A stretch of DNA of 64,000 nt from Myroides phaeus (GTDB lineage: Bacteria; Bacteroidota; Bacteroidia; Flavobacteriales; Flavobacteriaceae), in assembly GCF_009799805.1 (NCBI RefSeq), contig NZ_CP047050.1:2370001-2434000 (forward strand). The letters are read 5' to 3'. A model generated the notes under the pieces. That model was not told the DNA's origin, made no database searches, and saw nothing but the letters and a program-made list of their open reading frames with translations. Below are positions 26,922 through 36,170 of this stretch, one piece after another. Every line of letters starts with the position of its first letter. Within the stretch, counting starts at the first letter, position 1. A program made the position numbers and the translations under genes.

Positions 26922-27860
26922 ATGGAGGCTTTGAATTTGAATCTTTTGAAAAAGGTATTTGAACTTTTAAAGAAATCGGTATTTGATTTTTTAGACGATA
27001 ATGCAATGAAGTTTAGTGCAGCTTTGTCTTATTATACCATTTTTGCCTTGCCTCCGTTAATGATCTTAATTATTTCTGCCAGTAGTTTTTTTGTAGAGCA
27101 GAACGATGTTGCCAACTTTTTTTATGATCAGTTGACTGATTTAGTAGGTCCTAATGCTACAGAAGAAGTAAAAGGGGCAATGGCCAATGTACAATTGAGT
27201 AAGAAAGGTAATATTGCTACTATTATTGGGGTAGCGATGTTGCTATTTAGTGCTTCAGGGGTATTTGCTGAGATTCAGAGCTCGATAAATTATATTTGGG
27301 GTATAGCAGCCAAACCAGATAAAAGTATTGTTAGATTGGTTAAAAACAGGCTTTTGTCATTTGCTATGATAGCATCTGTTGGATTTGTTTTACTGGTGAG
27401 TTTATTCGTCAATTCAATGGTAAGTTTATTATATGGATTTTTGGGTGAATTTTTTGCTGAAGAGACGATTTACTTAGTTTACGTATTAAACAACATCGTT
27501 GTGTTTTTAGTAATTACAGTGTTGTTTATGTTGATTTTTAAGACATTGCCTAACGGTCAGATTAGGTGGAAAGATGCTTTTGTAGGGGCAGGGTTTACAG
27601 CAATCTTATTTATGATTGGTAAATTTGGAATAGGGTTGTATTTAGGTAATACAGCATCTATGTCGTTATATGGAGCAGCAGGATCAATAATCGTTATGTT
27701 AGTTTGGGTATATTACTCAGCGATGATACTATATTTCGGGGCAGAATTCACTAAAAATTATACAGAATTATTTGGAAGAAAGATTATTCCTGGTGAATAT
27801 TCTGTAGAAATTCGTAAAAATGTTGTAAAAGATTCTTCAGATGCCTTAGGTAGTGAGTAA
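26922..27860 (+). CDS. YihY/BrkB-family inner-membrane protein
   Basis: Polytopic membrane protein of 312 residues with six predicted helices, the normal size for YihY/BrkB. Family features: the N-terminal FSAALSYYTIFALPPLMILI, the SASGVFAEIQSSINYIWG segment (compare FxxLQxALNxIW), a long loop, and the C-terminal GSIIVMLVWVYYSAMILYFGAEFTK with a conserved Gly-Ala-Glu near the end of the last helix. The family's transport function is disputed; despite an old RNase BN name it is not a nuclease. It lies directly upstream of parE on the same strand with a 68-bp gap. Confidence 0.9.
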   Translation: MEALNLNLLKKVFELLKKSVFDFLDDNAMKFSAALSYYTIFALPPLMILIISASSFFVEQNDVANFFYDQLTDLVGPNATEEVKGAMANVQLSKKGNIATIIGVAMLLFSASGVFAEIQSSINYIWGIAAKPDKSIVRLVKNRLLSFAMIASVGFVLLVSLFVNSMVSLLYGFLGEFFAEETIYLVYVLNNIVVFLVITVLFMLIFKTLPNGQIRWKDAFVGAGFTAILFMIGKFGIGLYLGNTASMSLYGAAGSIIVMLVWVYYSAMILYFGAEFTKNYTELFGRKIIPGEYSVEIRKNVVKDSSDALGSE

Positions 27861-27928
27861 TTCCTCAAAAACTGTAGATAGACAATTTTTATTTTAAGCT
27901 AAATAGTAGTATTTTAGCGCAAATTCCT

Positions 27929-29788
27929 ATGTTTTTTATGCAAGATCAAAATCAATATACTGAAGATAATATTCGTTCTTTAGATTGGAAGGAACATATC
28001 CGTATGAGACCGGGTATGTATATCGGTAAATTAGGTGATGGTTCATCGCCTGATGATGGTATCTATATCTTAATCAAAGAGGTAATCGATAATAGTATCG
28101 ATGAGTTCGTGATGGGAACTGGAAAGACTATTGAAGTAACGTTAAAGGATAAACTGGTAACAGTGCGCGATTACGGTCGTGGTATTCCTTTAGGAAAAGT
28201 AGTCGATGTAGTTTCGAAAATGAATACGGGAGGTAAATATGATTCAAGAGCATTTAAGAAATCCGTTGGACTTAACGGAGTAGGTACAAAGGCAGTTAAT
28301 GCATTGTCAAACTATTTCCGTGTAGAATCAGTTAGAGATGGACAATTAAAAGGTGCTGAGTTTTCTGGCGGGGATCTTGTAGAAGAAGAAGATTTACAAG
28401 AAACTTCAAGACGCAAAGGAACTAAAGTTTCATTCATTGCAGATGAATCTATTTTCAAAAACTATAAATACCGTAAAGAGTACGTAGAACGTATGCTTAA
28501 AAATTATTGTTACCTGAATAGAGGATTGACAATTATTTTTAACGGAGAGAAGTTTTACTCAGAAAATGGATTAAAAGATTTATTAGAGGAGAACATTGAT
28601 GTAGAAGATCAGGTATATCCAATCATTCATTTGAGTGGTGATGATATTGAGATTGCTATGACACATAGTAGAACTCAGTATTCAGAAGAGTATTACTCAT
28701 TTGTGAACGGACAAAATACAACGCAAGGAGGAACACACTTAGGTGCTTTTAGAGAGGCGATTGTGCGTACATTAAAAGAGTTTTACAATAAAAACTTTGA
28801 AGCATCTGATATTCGTAAGTCTATCGTAGCAAGTATTTCGGTAAAAGTAGAAGAACCAGTTTTTGAGTCTCAAACAAAAACAAAATTAGGATCTACAGAT
28901 ATGGGACCTAACCTTCCGACTGTTAGAACATTTGTAAACGACTTTGTTAAGAATCAATTAGATAACTTTTTACATAAGAATCCAGAGATTGCAGATGCTT
29001 TATTAAGAAAGATATTGCAAGCAGAGAGAGAGCGTAAAGAACTATCAGGTATTCGTAAGATTGCAAAAGAGCGAGCTAAGAAAGCAAGTTTACACAACAA
29101 GAAATTAAGAGATTGTAGAGTTCACTTTACAGATATAAAAAATCCAAGGTATTTAGATAGTACACTGTTTATTACAGAGGGTGATTCGGCGTCTGGTTCG
29201 ATTACAAAATCGAGAGATGTGAATACACAAGCAGTATTTAGTTTGCGTGGTAAGCCTTTGAATTCTTATGGAATGACGAAGAAGATCGTTTATGAGAATG
29301 AGGAGTTTAACTTATTACAAGCGGCTTTAAATATTGAAGAAGATTTTGAAAGTTTAAGATATAATAACATTGTAATTGCTACCGATGCCGATGTAGATGG
29401 TATGCACATTAGATTGTTATTGATTACTTTCTTCTTACAGTTTTTCCCTGAATTAATTAAAGAAGGGCATTTGTATATTCTGCAAACACCATTATTCCGT
29501 GTTAGAAATAAGAAGGAGACGATTTATTGCTATAGCGATGAAGAACGTGTGGCAGCAATAGAGAAATTAAAACCAAAACCAGAGATTACTCGATTTAAAG
29601 GTCTTGGAGAGATTTCGCCAGATGAGTTTAAGTATTTTATTGGTGAGGATATACGTCTTGATCCAGTGATGTTGGATAAAACAATATCAATTGAAAAAAT
29701 GCTTGAGTTCTATATGGGGAAAAACACACCTGATAGACAAGAGTTTATTATAGATAATTTGAAAGTAGAACTTGATGTTGTAGAATAA
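27929..29788 (+). CDS. parE: DNA topoisomerase IV subunit B
   Basis: ATPase subunit of topoisomerase IV, which decatenates daughter chromosomes. 619 residues. GHKL ATPase with EVIDNSIDE (Mg-binding Asn), DYGRGIP and the glycine-rich [14 protein letters not shown] lid. The transducer domain is followed by TOPRIM, with EGDSASGS and [10 protein letters not shown] as metal ligands and C-terminal RFKGLGE. The short length without the gyrase-type insert and the partner gene 8 bp downstream make it ParE. The start at 27929 (MFFMQDQ) is the longest option; the ATG at 27938 fits relatives equally well and leaves more room for a leader after the TATTTTAG-like box at about 27911. Confidence 0.95.
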   Translation: MFFMQDQNQYTEDNIRSLDWKEHIRMRPGMYIGKLGDGSSPDDGIYILIKEVIDNSIDEFVMGTGKTIEVTLKDKLVTVRDYGRGIPLGKVVDVVSKMNTGGKYDSRAFKKSVGLNGVGTKAVNALSNYFRVESVRDGQLKGAEFSGGDLVEEEDLQETSRRKGTKVSFIADESIFKNYKYRKEYVERMLKNYCYLNRGLTIIFNGEKFYSENGLKDLLEENIDVEDQVYPIIHLSGDDIEIAMTHSRTQYSEEYYSFVNGQNTTQGGTHLGAFREAIVRTLKEFYNKNFEASDIRKSIVASISVKVEEPVFESQTKTKLGSTDMGPNLPTVRTFVNDFVKNQLDNFLHKNPEIADALLRKILQAERERKELSGIRKIAKERAKKASLHNKKLRDCRVHFTDIKNPRYLDSTLFITEGDSASGSITKSRDVNTQAVFSLRGKPLNSYGMTKKIVYENEEFNLLQAALNIEEDFESLRYNNIVIATDADVDGMHIRLLLITFFLQFFPELIKEGHLYILQTPLFRVRNKKETIYCYSDEERVAAIEKLKPKPEITRFKGLGEISPDEFKYFIGEDIRLDPVMLDKTISIEKMLEFYMGKNTPDRQEFIIDNLKVELDVVE

Positions 29789-29796
29789 TAGAGGAT

Positions 29797-32451
29797 ATGA
29801 TACACGAAGATAATTTTGATGCAGAATTAGATAAGAATAATAACGACTTACCCATTGAAGAACATATCGAGTCTCTTGTAGAAGAAGAAAAAGAAACGAT
29901 TACCAAAGTAACGGGAATGTACAAGGATTGGTTCCTTGATTACGCTTCTTATGTTATTTTGGAAAGAGCTGTTCCTGCTATAGAAGATGGTTTTAAGCCA
30001 GTACAACGTCGTATTATGCACTCTATTAAAGAGTTGGATGATGGTCGTTACAACAAGGTGGCAAATATCGTAGGACATACAATGCAGTATCACCCACACG
30101 GTGATGCGAGTATTGCTGATGCTATGGTGCAGCTTGGACAGAAGGAGTTACTGATTGATATGCAGGGGAACTGGGGTAATATCCTAACAGGGGATAGTGC
30201 AGCGGCTTCAAGGTATATTGAAGCACGTTTAAGTAAGTTTGCATTAGATGTATTGTATTCGCCTAAGATTACTACTTGGCAATCATCTTATGATGGAAGA
30301 AGAAATGAACCGGTTAATTTACCAGTGAAATTTCCATTGTTATTAGCACAAGGAGCAGAGGGAATTGCAGTAGGATTATCTACAAAAGTATTACCACATA
30401 ACTTTATTGAGTTAATTGATTCGTCAATCAAGATCTTAAAAGGAAAACCATTTACCTTGTATCCGGATTTTCCAACACAAGGAATTGCAGATGTATCAAA
30501 TTACAATGACGGTTTAAGAGGGGGGCGTGTGCGTGTGCGTGCTCGTATTTCTCAATTAGACAAGAATACATTAGTTATTACACAAATACCTTTTTCAACA
30601 ACAACGACTTCTTTAATTGAAAGTGTGTTGAAGGCAAATGAGAAAGGGAAGATTAAGATTAAGAAAATTGAAGATAATACTGCAGCTGAAGTTGAGATTT
30701 TAGTTCACTTGCCTGCAGGTACTTCACCAGATAAAACGATTGATGCTTTATATGCGTTTACAGCTTGTGAAACATCGATTGCACCATTAGGGTGTGTTAT
30801 TGAAAATAATCGCCCTTTATTCATTGGAGTTTCAGAAATGTTGAAGATTTCAACACATCAAACAGTTGATTTGTTGCGTAGAGAGTTAGAGATTGAACTT
30901 CACGAATTAGAAGAAAAATGGCACTTCTTATCACTTGAGCGTATATTTATAGAAAATAGAATATACCGTCATATTGAGGAAGAAGAAACGTGGGAAGGTG
31001 TTTTAAATGCGATTGATGAAGGGTTAAAACCATTTATTACTAATTTAAAACGCGCGATAACACAAGAAGATTTAGCACGCTTAACGGAGATTAAGATTAA
31101 GCGTATTTCTCGTTTTGATATTGATAAAGCAAATCAAAATATTGAGGCTTTAGAAGGAGATATAGAGAAAGTTAAATTCAATTTAGCTAATCTAATTGAC
31201 TTTGCTATTAACTATTTTACAACGTTAAAAGAGAAGTATGGCAAAGGCAAAGAACGTAAAACCGAACTGAAAAGTTTTGATACGATTGAAGCAACAAAAG
31301 TTGTCTTGAGAAATACTAAATTATACGTTAATAGAAGTGAAGGTTTCTTTGGTACGAGTCTTAAAAAAGACGAGTATGTATGCGACTGTTCAGATATTGA
31401 TGATGTGATTGTGTTCTTGAGAGATGGTTCTGTTATGGTTTCAAGAGTTGATGAAAAGAAATTTGTTGGAAAAGATATTATTCACATCGCTGTATGGGAT
31501 AAGAATGATAAACGAACAATTTACAATATGATTTACCGCGATGGTAAGTCGGGATCTTCTTTTGTAAAACGATTCAATATTACGGGGGTTACTCGTGATA
31601 AGATGTATCAATTGACACAAGGTAAAGCAGGTTCTCAAGTATTGTATTTCTCAGCTAATCCGAATGGAGAAGCAGAGGTAGTTAATATCTTGTTGCGTCA
31701 ATTAGCGAATGTTAAGAAATTAAAATTTGATTTAGACTTCGCTGAATTGCTAATTAAGGGTAGGGCTGCAAAAGGAAATGTAGTTACTAAATACGCAATT
31801 AAGAAAATAGAATTAAAAGAGAAAGGTATTTCTACGCTAAGACCACGTAAGATATGGTTTGACAATACAGTTAATCGTTTAAATGTTGATGGTAGAGGAG
31901 ATTTATTAGGTGAGTTTAAAGCAGACGATAGATTGTTGATTGTTAGCCAATCTGGTAAGGTTAAAACGATAGTACCTGAATTGACTACGCATTTTGATGA
32001 AGATATGATTGTTCTTGAAAAATGGAAACCAAGCAAGCCTATTTCAGCAATATACTTTGATGGAGAAAAAGCGAGATATTTTGCTAAGCGTTTCTTAGTA
32101 GAGAATGAGAATAAAGAAGAGTTTTTTATATCAGAACACGAAGGATCAAAATTAGAGATAGTTTCAACAGATTATCGTCCAGTATTTGAAGTGGTATTTA
32201 GCAAAGTAAAAGGAGTTCAAAAAGAGAATTTAGTTCTTGATTTAGAGCAATTTATTGTTGTAAAGGGAATTAAAGCTTTAGGAAATCAAGTTACAACTGA
32301 TAAAGTAAGACAAATAAGTGCTTTAGAGTCATTACCTTATGTTGAAGTAGAAGAAGAGGAGGAAGAGGAAGAAGAAATAATGCCTGAATTAAATGGGGAT
32401 ATGCCTAATATAGGAATAGATGACGATGGACAATCAACACTTTTATTTTAA
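29797..32451 (+). CDS. parC: DNA topoisomerase IV subunit A
   Basis: DNA-cleaving subunit of topoisomerase IV, 884 residues. The winged-helix/tower core carries the catalytic Tyr140 in AASRYIEARL and the quinolone region HPHGDASIADAMV. Ala104 and Asp108 occupy the positions of E. coli ParC Ser80 and Glu84. The coiled-coil gate is around 370-480 and a degenerate beta-pinwheel C-terminal domain follows from about 520. A run of eight Glu residues precedes the C-terminus (near residue 850). It is second in the parE-parC-pldA unit with 8 bp and 1 bp gaps, so translation is probably coupled. Confidence 0.95.
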   Translation: MIHEDNFDAELDKNNNDLPIEEHIESLVEEEKETITKVTGMYKDWFLDYASYVILERAVPAIEDGFKPVQRRIMHSIKELDDGRYNKVANIVGHTMQYHPHGDASIADAMVQLGQKELLIDMQGNWGNILTGDSAAASRYIEARLSKFALDVLYSPKITTWQSSYDGRRNEPVNLPVKFPLLLAQGAEGIAVGLSTKVLPHNFIELIDSSIKILKGKPFTLYPDFPTQGIADVSNYNDGLRGGRVRVRARISQLDKNTLVITQIPFSTTTTSLIESVLKANEKGKIKIKKIEDNTAAEVEILVHLPAGTSPDKTIDALYAFTACETSIAPLGCVIENNRPLFIGVSEMLKISTHQTVDLLRRELEIELHELEEKWHFLSLERIFIENRIYRHIEEEETWEGVLNAIDEGLKPFITNLKRAITQEDLARLTEIKIKRISRFDIDKANQNIEALEGDIEKVKFNLANLIDFAINYFTTLKEKYGKGKERKTELKSFDTIEATKVVLRNTKLYVNRSEGFFGTSLKKDEYVCDCSDIDDVIVFLRDGSVMVSRVDEKKFVGKDIIHIAVWDKNDKRTIYNMIYRDGKSGSSFVKRFNITGVTRDKMYQLTQGKAGSQVLYFSANPNGEAEVVNILLRQLANVKKLKFDLDFAELLIKGRAAKGNVVTKYAIKKIELKEKGISTLRPRKIWFDNTVNRLNVDGRGDLLGEFKADDRLLIVSQSGKVKTIVPELTTHFDEDMIVLEKWKPSKPISAIYFDGEKARYFAKRFLVENENKEEFFISEHEGSKLEIVSTDYRPVFEVVFSKVKGVQKENLVLDLEQFIVVKGIKALGNQVTTDKVRQISALESLPYVEVEEEEEEEEEIMPELNGDMPNIGIDDDGQSTLLF

Positions 32452-32452
32452 T

Positions 32453-33370
32453 ATGAAAAAGGTATATCTTACAGTAGCAGCACTTTTTTTGTGCTCAATG
32501 ACTTCTGTATTTGGTCAGGTTCAAGATGATACGCTTTTTGACGAAAATAGAAAAGCACAAGGATTAAATGAACGTTGGGATTTAACTCCAGAAACGAGAA
32601 AGAAAACCTTTACTATTACGCCTTATAAACCTATTTATTTGTTGCCAGCCAAATGGTATAGTAGACCAAATGAGCAGCCAACAAGTTTAAATCCTAACAA
32701 TAGTTCTACGGAACCGATTGATTATGATAACTGGGAGATTAAGTTTCAGTTGAGTTTTAAAACTAAAGTTGCACAAGGACTTTTTGATGGTAAAGGTGAT
32801 ATTTGGTTAGCTTTTACACAAACAGCTAATTGGCAAGCGTACAATGGTAAAGAATCAAGACCTTTTCGTGAGTTAAATTACGAACCGGAAATAATCTTTA
32901 ATTATCCGTTAGATTTTGCAATTAACGATTTTAAGTTTAAAATGGTTGGTTTTGGGTTTAATCACCAGTCAAATGGAAAGAGCTTACCTACTTCAAGAAG
33001 TTGGAATAGGTTTACAATGCACTTAGGAATGGAGTATAACAAATGGACATTTATGTTGCGTCCTTGGGTTAAATTTCACGAAACATTCGAGAAGGAAGAT
33101 AATCCAAGAATTGAGGAGTATATTGGGAAAGGAGAACTAAATGTTATTTACAGTAGAGATAATGGTCAGATGTTTACCTTCTTAATGCGTAGTAATATGC
33201 GTTTGAATAGTAGATATAAAGGTTTTACTGAATTAACGTGGGCTTATCCAATCAAACATAATTTAAAAGCATTTGTGGTTGTAAATAATGGTTATGGTGA
33301 TTCTATGATTGACTATAACTGGAATCAAACGACTGTAGGGGTAGGGATTACGTTAATGGAATGGTTATAG
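32453..33370 (+). CDS. pldA: Outer-membrane phospholipase A (OMPLA)
   Basis: Calcium-dependent outer-membrane phospholipase that hydrolyses glycerophospholipids reaching the outer leaflet. I start it at ATG 32453, one base after the parC stop, giving the signal peptide MKKVYLTVAALFLCSMTSVFG; the in-frame upstream start at 32420 lies inside parC. The catalytic set is complete: His171 and Ser173 in NHQSNG, and Asn185 in SWNR, with the same 2- and 12-residue spacings as E. coli OMPLA. Barrel strands such as WLAFTQTANWQ and RELNYEPEI are typical. Its position behind topoisomerase IV genes looks like operon co-residence rather than functional linkage. Confidence 0.93.
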   Translation: MKKVYLTVAALFLCSMTSVFGQVQDDTLFDENRKAQGLNERWDLTPETRKKTFTITPYKPIYLLPAKWYSRPNEQPTSLNPNNSSTEPIDYDNWEIKFQLSFKTKVAQGLFDGKGDIWLAFTQTANWQAYNGKESRPFRELNYEPEIIFNYPLDFAINDFKFKMVGFGFNHQSNGKSLPTSRSWNRFTMHLGMEYNKWTFMLRPWVKFHETFEKEDNPRIEEYIGKGELNVIYSRDNGQMFTFLMRSNMRLNSRYKGFTELTWAYPIKHNLKAFVVVNNGYGDSMIDYNWNQTTVGVGITLMEWL

Positions 33371-33489
33371 CAGACTATTAGATTTGGTGAGTAAACGGCT
33401 TAGTATCTTCTTGCTTTTGAATCAGCTAAGATTGATAATCAAGTAGGTAGAAATAAGACTATTTATTATACTGAGTTAAATATATAAAA

Positions 33490-33530
33490 GGAAAAAGGGG
33501 CTATCTAATTATAGATAGCCCCTTTCCTTA
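33490..33530. terminator. Bidirectional terminator after pldA
   Basis: Perfect stem AAAGGGGCTATCT / AGATAGCCCCTTT (33494-33506 / 33513-33525), between convergent units. Confidence 0.85.
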
Positions 33531-33590
33531 TTAGTATTGCTGCTGTATAGCAATAAAAACAAATGACAATTCAGTTTGTAAATATTTGTC

Positions 33591-33791
33591 CTAAGAGTTT
33601 TTTATATCTTGTTGTTTAGCCGCCTTTTTAAGCGAATAAGCTAAGTAAGCAATGAATGCTATGAACCCAAGGAAAGAGAACCAGTTGTCTTTTATAGACC
33701 ATAAGTTCTCACTATTTAAATTGAAAATTCCGTAAACTAACCATAGTAGTACTATAAAAGTTGCTCCCTTTTCAAGATTTTTTTTATTCAT
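33591..33791 (-). CDS. Small two-helix membrane protein downstream of hemN
   Basis: 66 residues with two predicted membrane helices (FIVLLWLVYGIF and FLGFIAFIAYLAYSL) separated by a short polar loop, and a Lys-rich cytoplasmic tail. It begins 10 bp after the hemN stop on the same strand, so it is almost certainly cotranscribed and perhaps translationally coupled. I do not recognise a family. The operon position is the only hint at a role, and a link to haem biosynthesis is inference. Confidence 0.65.
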   Translation of the reverse strand: MNKKNLEKGATFIVLLWLVYGIFNLNSENLWSIKDNWFSFLGFIAFIAYLAYSLKKAAKQQDIKNS

Positions 33792-33801
33792 TTTATGAAG
33801 T

Positions 33802-35163
33802 TTAAATAGTCATAGAGAAAAGCTGTCTTTGTGGTTTATTTCTCTGAAGGCGTAAGTCGAAAGCCATACAGATATTTCTTACAAAAGCTCTTCCTTTTTT
33901 AGATATCTTAATTTTATTTCCTGTAATATTGATAAGTTGATCTTCTTCAAATTCCTTTAATTCTTGTAAGATAGGAGTGAAGTTAATTTTATCAATATCC
34001 TCATCTAAGTCAGTAGATAAAGAACACATTAAATTTAAGATATGTTTTCGGATTATCAAATCTTCTTCCGTCAAAATATGACCTTTGGTAACAGGTATTA
34101 TATTTTCGTCTAATAAGCTATAATAAGTATCAATATCTTTTTCATTCTGTGCAAAAGAATACCAACTATCACTTATAGAAGAAACTCCTAAGCCAATCAT
34201 TACTTGTGTTTTAGAAGATGTGTAGCCCATAAAGTTTCTATGAATATTTTGAGAGTTTAGCGCTTTGTACAATGAATCTGATTTCAAAGCAAAGTGATCC
34301 ATTCCAATTTCAACATAGTCATTCTTTAATAAAAGTTCTTTCCCTTTTTCATAAAGTTCACGCTTTTCATTGTCTTTTGGTACATCTTCATCATTAAATC
34401 CTCTTTGACCATTACCTTTAATCCACGGCACGTGTGCATAACTATAAAAAGCAAGCCTGTCAGGTGATAGTGATTTAGTTTTCTCAATAGTATCTATTAC
34501 GTGTGCTAAATTCTGAAAAGGCAAACCATAAATAATATCGTGCGATATAGAAGTATAACCTAATTCTTTAGCCCAAAGTGTAACTTTAGCGACATTGTGA
34601 AAACTCTGTTCTCTGTGTATAGCTTTTTGAACTTCTGGGTTATAATCTTGTACACCAAAACTAACACGTCTAAAACCTAAGTTGTATAACGTAGCTAAGT
34701 GTTCTTTCGTTGTGTTATTAGGATGTCCCTCAAAACTAAATTCGTGGTTATCAGCAATGATAGCATTATTTGTTATTCCTTCTATCAACATTGTTAGGTT
34801 CTCTGGAGAGAAGAAAGTAGGAGTACCACCGCCTAAGTGAATCTCCTTAATCTTTGGTTTAGCACCAAAAAGATTACAATACAATTGCCATTCTTTTAGT
34901 ACAGCTTGTATATATGGGTTCTCTACTTCGTGTCTTTTTGTGATTCGTTTATGGCAACCACAGAAAGTACAAAGACTTTCGCAAAAAGGTAAGTGAATAT
35001 AAATACTGATACCCTCAGTATCATTAGACTCTATAAAAGATCTTTTACACGATTCAAGCCAACTCTCTCTTGTAAATGTTTCTTGTTCCCAATAAGGCAC
35101 AGTAGGATAACTGGTATATCTTGGACCAGGTACATTGTATTTTTGAATAAGAGAAAGTGACAT
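33802..35163 (-). CDS. hemN: Oxygen-independent coproporphyrinogen III oxidase
   Basis: Radical-SAM enzyme converting coproporphyrinogen III to protoporphyrinogen IX in haem synthesis when oxygen is low. 453 residues. The cluster motif near residue 60 reads CESLCTFCGC, the CxxxCxFCxC form specific to true HemN and not to HemW. The N-terminal substrate/SAM segment PGPRYTSYPTVPYW, EIHLGGGTPTF and the RVSFGVQDYNPEVQ region are present, as is the C-terminal winged-helix-like HemN domain. The start ATG at 35163 follows a minus-strand -7 box. It shares a compact divergent promoter region with the rhodanese gene. Confidence 0.96.
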   Translation of the reverse strand: MSLSLIQKYNVPGPRYTSYPTVPYWEQETFTRESWLESCKRSFIESNDTEGISIYIHLPFCESLCTFCGCHKRITKRHEVENPYIQAVLKEWQLYCNLFGAKPKIKEIHLGGGTPTFFSPENLTMLIEGITNNAIIADNHEFSFEGHPNNTTKEHLATLYNLGFRRVSFGVQDYNPEVQKAIHREQSFHNVAKVTLWAKELGYTSISHDIIYGLPFQNLAHVIDTIEKTKSLSPDRLAFYSYAHVPWIKGNGQRGFNDEDVPKDNEKRELYEKGKELLLKNDYVEIGMDHFALKSDSLYKALNSQNIHRNFMGYTSSKTQVMIGLGVSSISDSWYSFAQNEKDIDTYYSLLDENIIPVTKGHILTEEDLIIRKHILNLMCSLSTDLDEDIDKINFTPILQELKEFEEDQLINITGNKIKISKKGRAFVRNICMAFDLRLQRNKPQRQLFSMTI

Positions 35164-35171
35164 ATTTATTA

Positions 35172-35179
35172 TATATTTG
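35172..35179 (+). promoter_or_regulatory. -7 box of rhodanese gene
   Basis: TATATTTG; predicted start near 35186, which lies inside the opposing hemN -7 box. Confidence 0.5.
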
Positions 35180-35183
35180 AAAA

Positions 35184-35191
35184 CAAAAGTA
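35184..35191 (-). promoter_or_regulatory. -7 box of hemN
   Basis: TACTTTTG on the minus strand; predicted start near 35178, inside the opposing rhodanese -7 box. Confidence 0.5.
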
Positions 35192-35252
35192 GAGTTTAAA
35201 AATAGTGCATACTATGATAATTGTCATTTTAGCCTATCAAATCAAGCAAATT

Positions 35253-35642
35253 ATGAGAACAAAAAATGTAATGAAATTCTTTTTAGTACTTTGTATGGGG
35301 ATTTCAACTGTAGCTTGCGCACAGGAGAAAAAAGATCATTTGATGTCAAATGAAACGTTTAAAGAAGTAATTGAGACAAATAAGGTTCAATTATTAGATG
35401 TGAGAACTGAGAAAGAATTTAATGAAGGAACAATCGAATACGCTCAAAATATAGATGTATTACAAGATAACTTTTTAGAGGAAGCTAATAAATTAGATAA
35501 GTCGCAACCATTATATATTTTCTGTAAATCAGGTAAGAGAAGTGCTAAAGCAAGAAATATGTTATTAGAACAAGGCTTTGAACAAGTATATGAGTTAAAA
35601 GAAGGATATTCTAAATGGAATACTACTTCTGTTGAGAATTAG
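35253..35642 (+). CDS. Rhodanese-like domain lipoprotein
   Basis: Predicted periplasmic lipid-anchored rhodanese, a sulfur- or persulfide-handling single domain. From the ATG at 35253 it is 129 residues with signal peptide and lipobox STVAC. Upstream in-frame starts (GTG 35205, ATG 35214) would add residues that spoil the signal peptide, and ATG 35271 is another option. The rhodanese fold is clear: LLDVRTEKEFNEGTI, and the active-site loop CKSGKRS with catalytic Cys91, followed by RNMLLEQGFEQVYELKEGYSKW. The substrate is unknown. Divergent from hemN. Confidence 0.85.
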   Translation: MRTKNVMKFFLVLCMGISTVACAQEKKDHLMSNETFKEVIETNKVQLLDVRTEKEFNEGTIEYAQNIDVLQDNFLEEANKLDKSQPLYIFCKSGKRSAKARNMLLEQGFEQVYELKEGYSKWNTTSVEN

Positions 35643-35764
35643 TAAGATACATTGCGGAATTGAGAATATGACTCTTGTAATGAAATTGATTTTATCAATT
35701 ATTTAAGATTTATTATTCTTTATGAGAACGAAGTTTTGTTATTTTTGAAAAAAACAGTGAGATT

Positions 35765-36049
35765 ATGGATACAGCATCATTTGGAGGATTTATAAAGACT
35801 TTACTGATTATAGTATTAGTCTATTATGCGTTCAAGTTTGCTATGCGTTATTTATTTCCTTTGCTATTAATGAAGGTAGCAAAAAAGGCAGGGCAGAACT
35901 TTCAAGAAAGACAACAACAACAATATAACCAGTATAGAGAGAATCAAAGTCAACAAGCGAAACCAGACACTTCGTCAGACAATCAGGTTCCTCGATCAAC
36001 AAAGGTTGTTGGAGAATATATCGAGTTTGAAGAAATAGATACAAAATAG
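35765..36049 (+). CDS. DUF4834 family small membrane protein
   Basis: 94 residues: one N-terminal membrane helix (FIKTLLIIVLVYYAFKFAMRYLFPLLL) followed by a basic stretch, a Gln-rich linker (ERQQQQYNQYRENQSQQ), and a conserved tail (KVVGEYIEFEEID). This matches what I know of DUF4834, found in Bacteroidota next to YfhO-type genes, as here. Function unknown. It ends at its own weak terminator before the YfhO-like gene. Confidence 0.82.
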   Translation: MDTASFGGFIKTLLIIVLVYYAFKFAMRYLFPLLLMKVAKKAGQNFQERQQQQYNQYRENQSQQAKPDTSSDNQVPRSTKVVGEYIEFEEIDTK

Positions 36050-36050
36050 T

Positions 36051-36080
36051 AAGAAGACCCCAATGTGGGTCTTTTTTTAT
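36051..36080 (+). terminator. Intrinsic terminator after DUF4834 gene
   Basis: Short stem AGACCC / GGGTCT (36055-36060 / 36067-36072) followed by seven T residues. Confidence 0.7.
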
Positions 36081-36170
36081 ACCCTTATATTTCTGTAATG
36101 TTCTCTTTAGTGCGTGATTAAATTTACTTACTTTAGCGTATTCAATAAAAAAGTAAATGCCACGCAAAGG

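Noticed and set aside
26922..27860. Ribonuclease BN
   Set aside because: An old misannotation of the YihY/BrkB family; the protein is a membrane protein with no nuclease motif.
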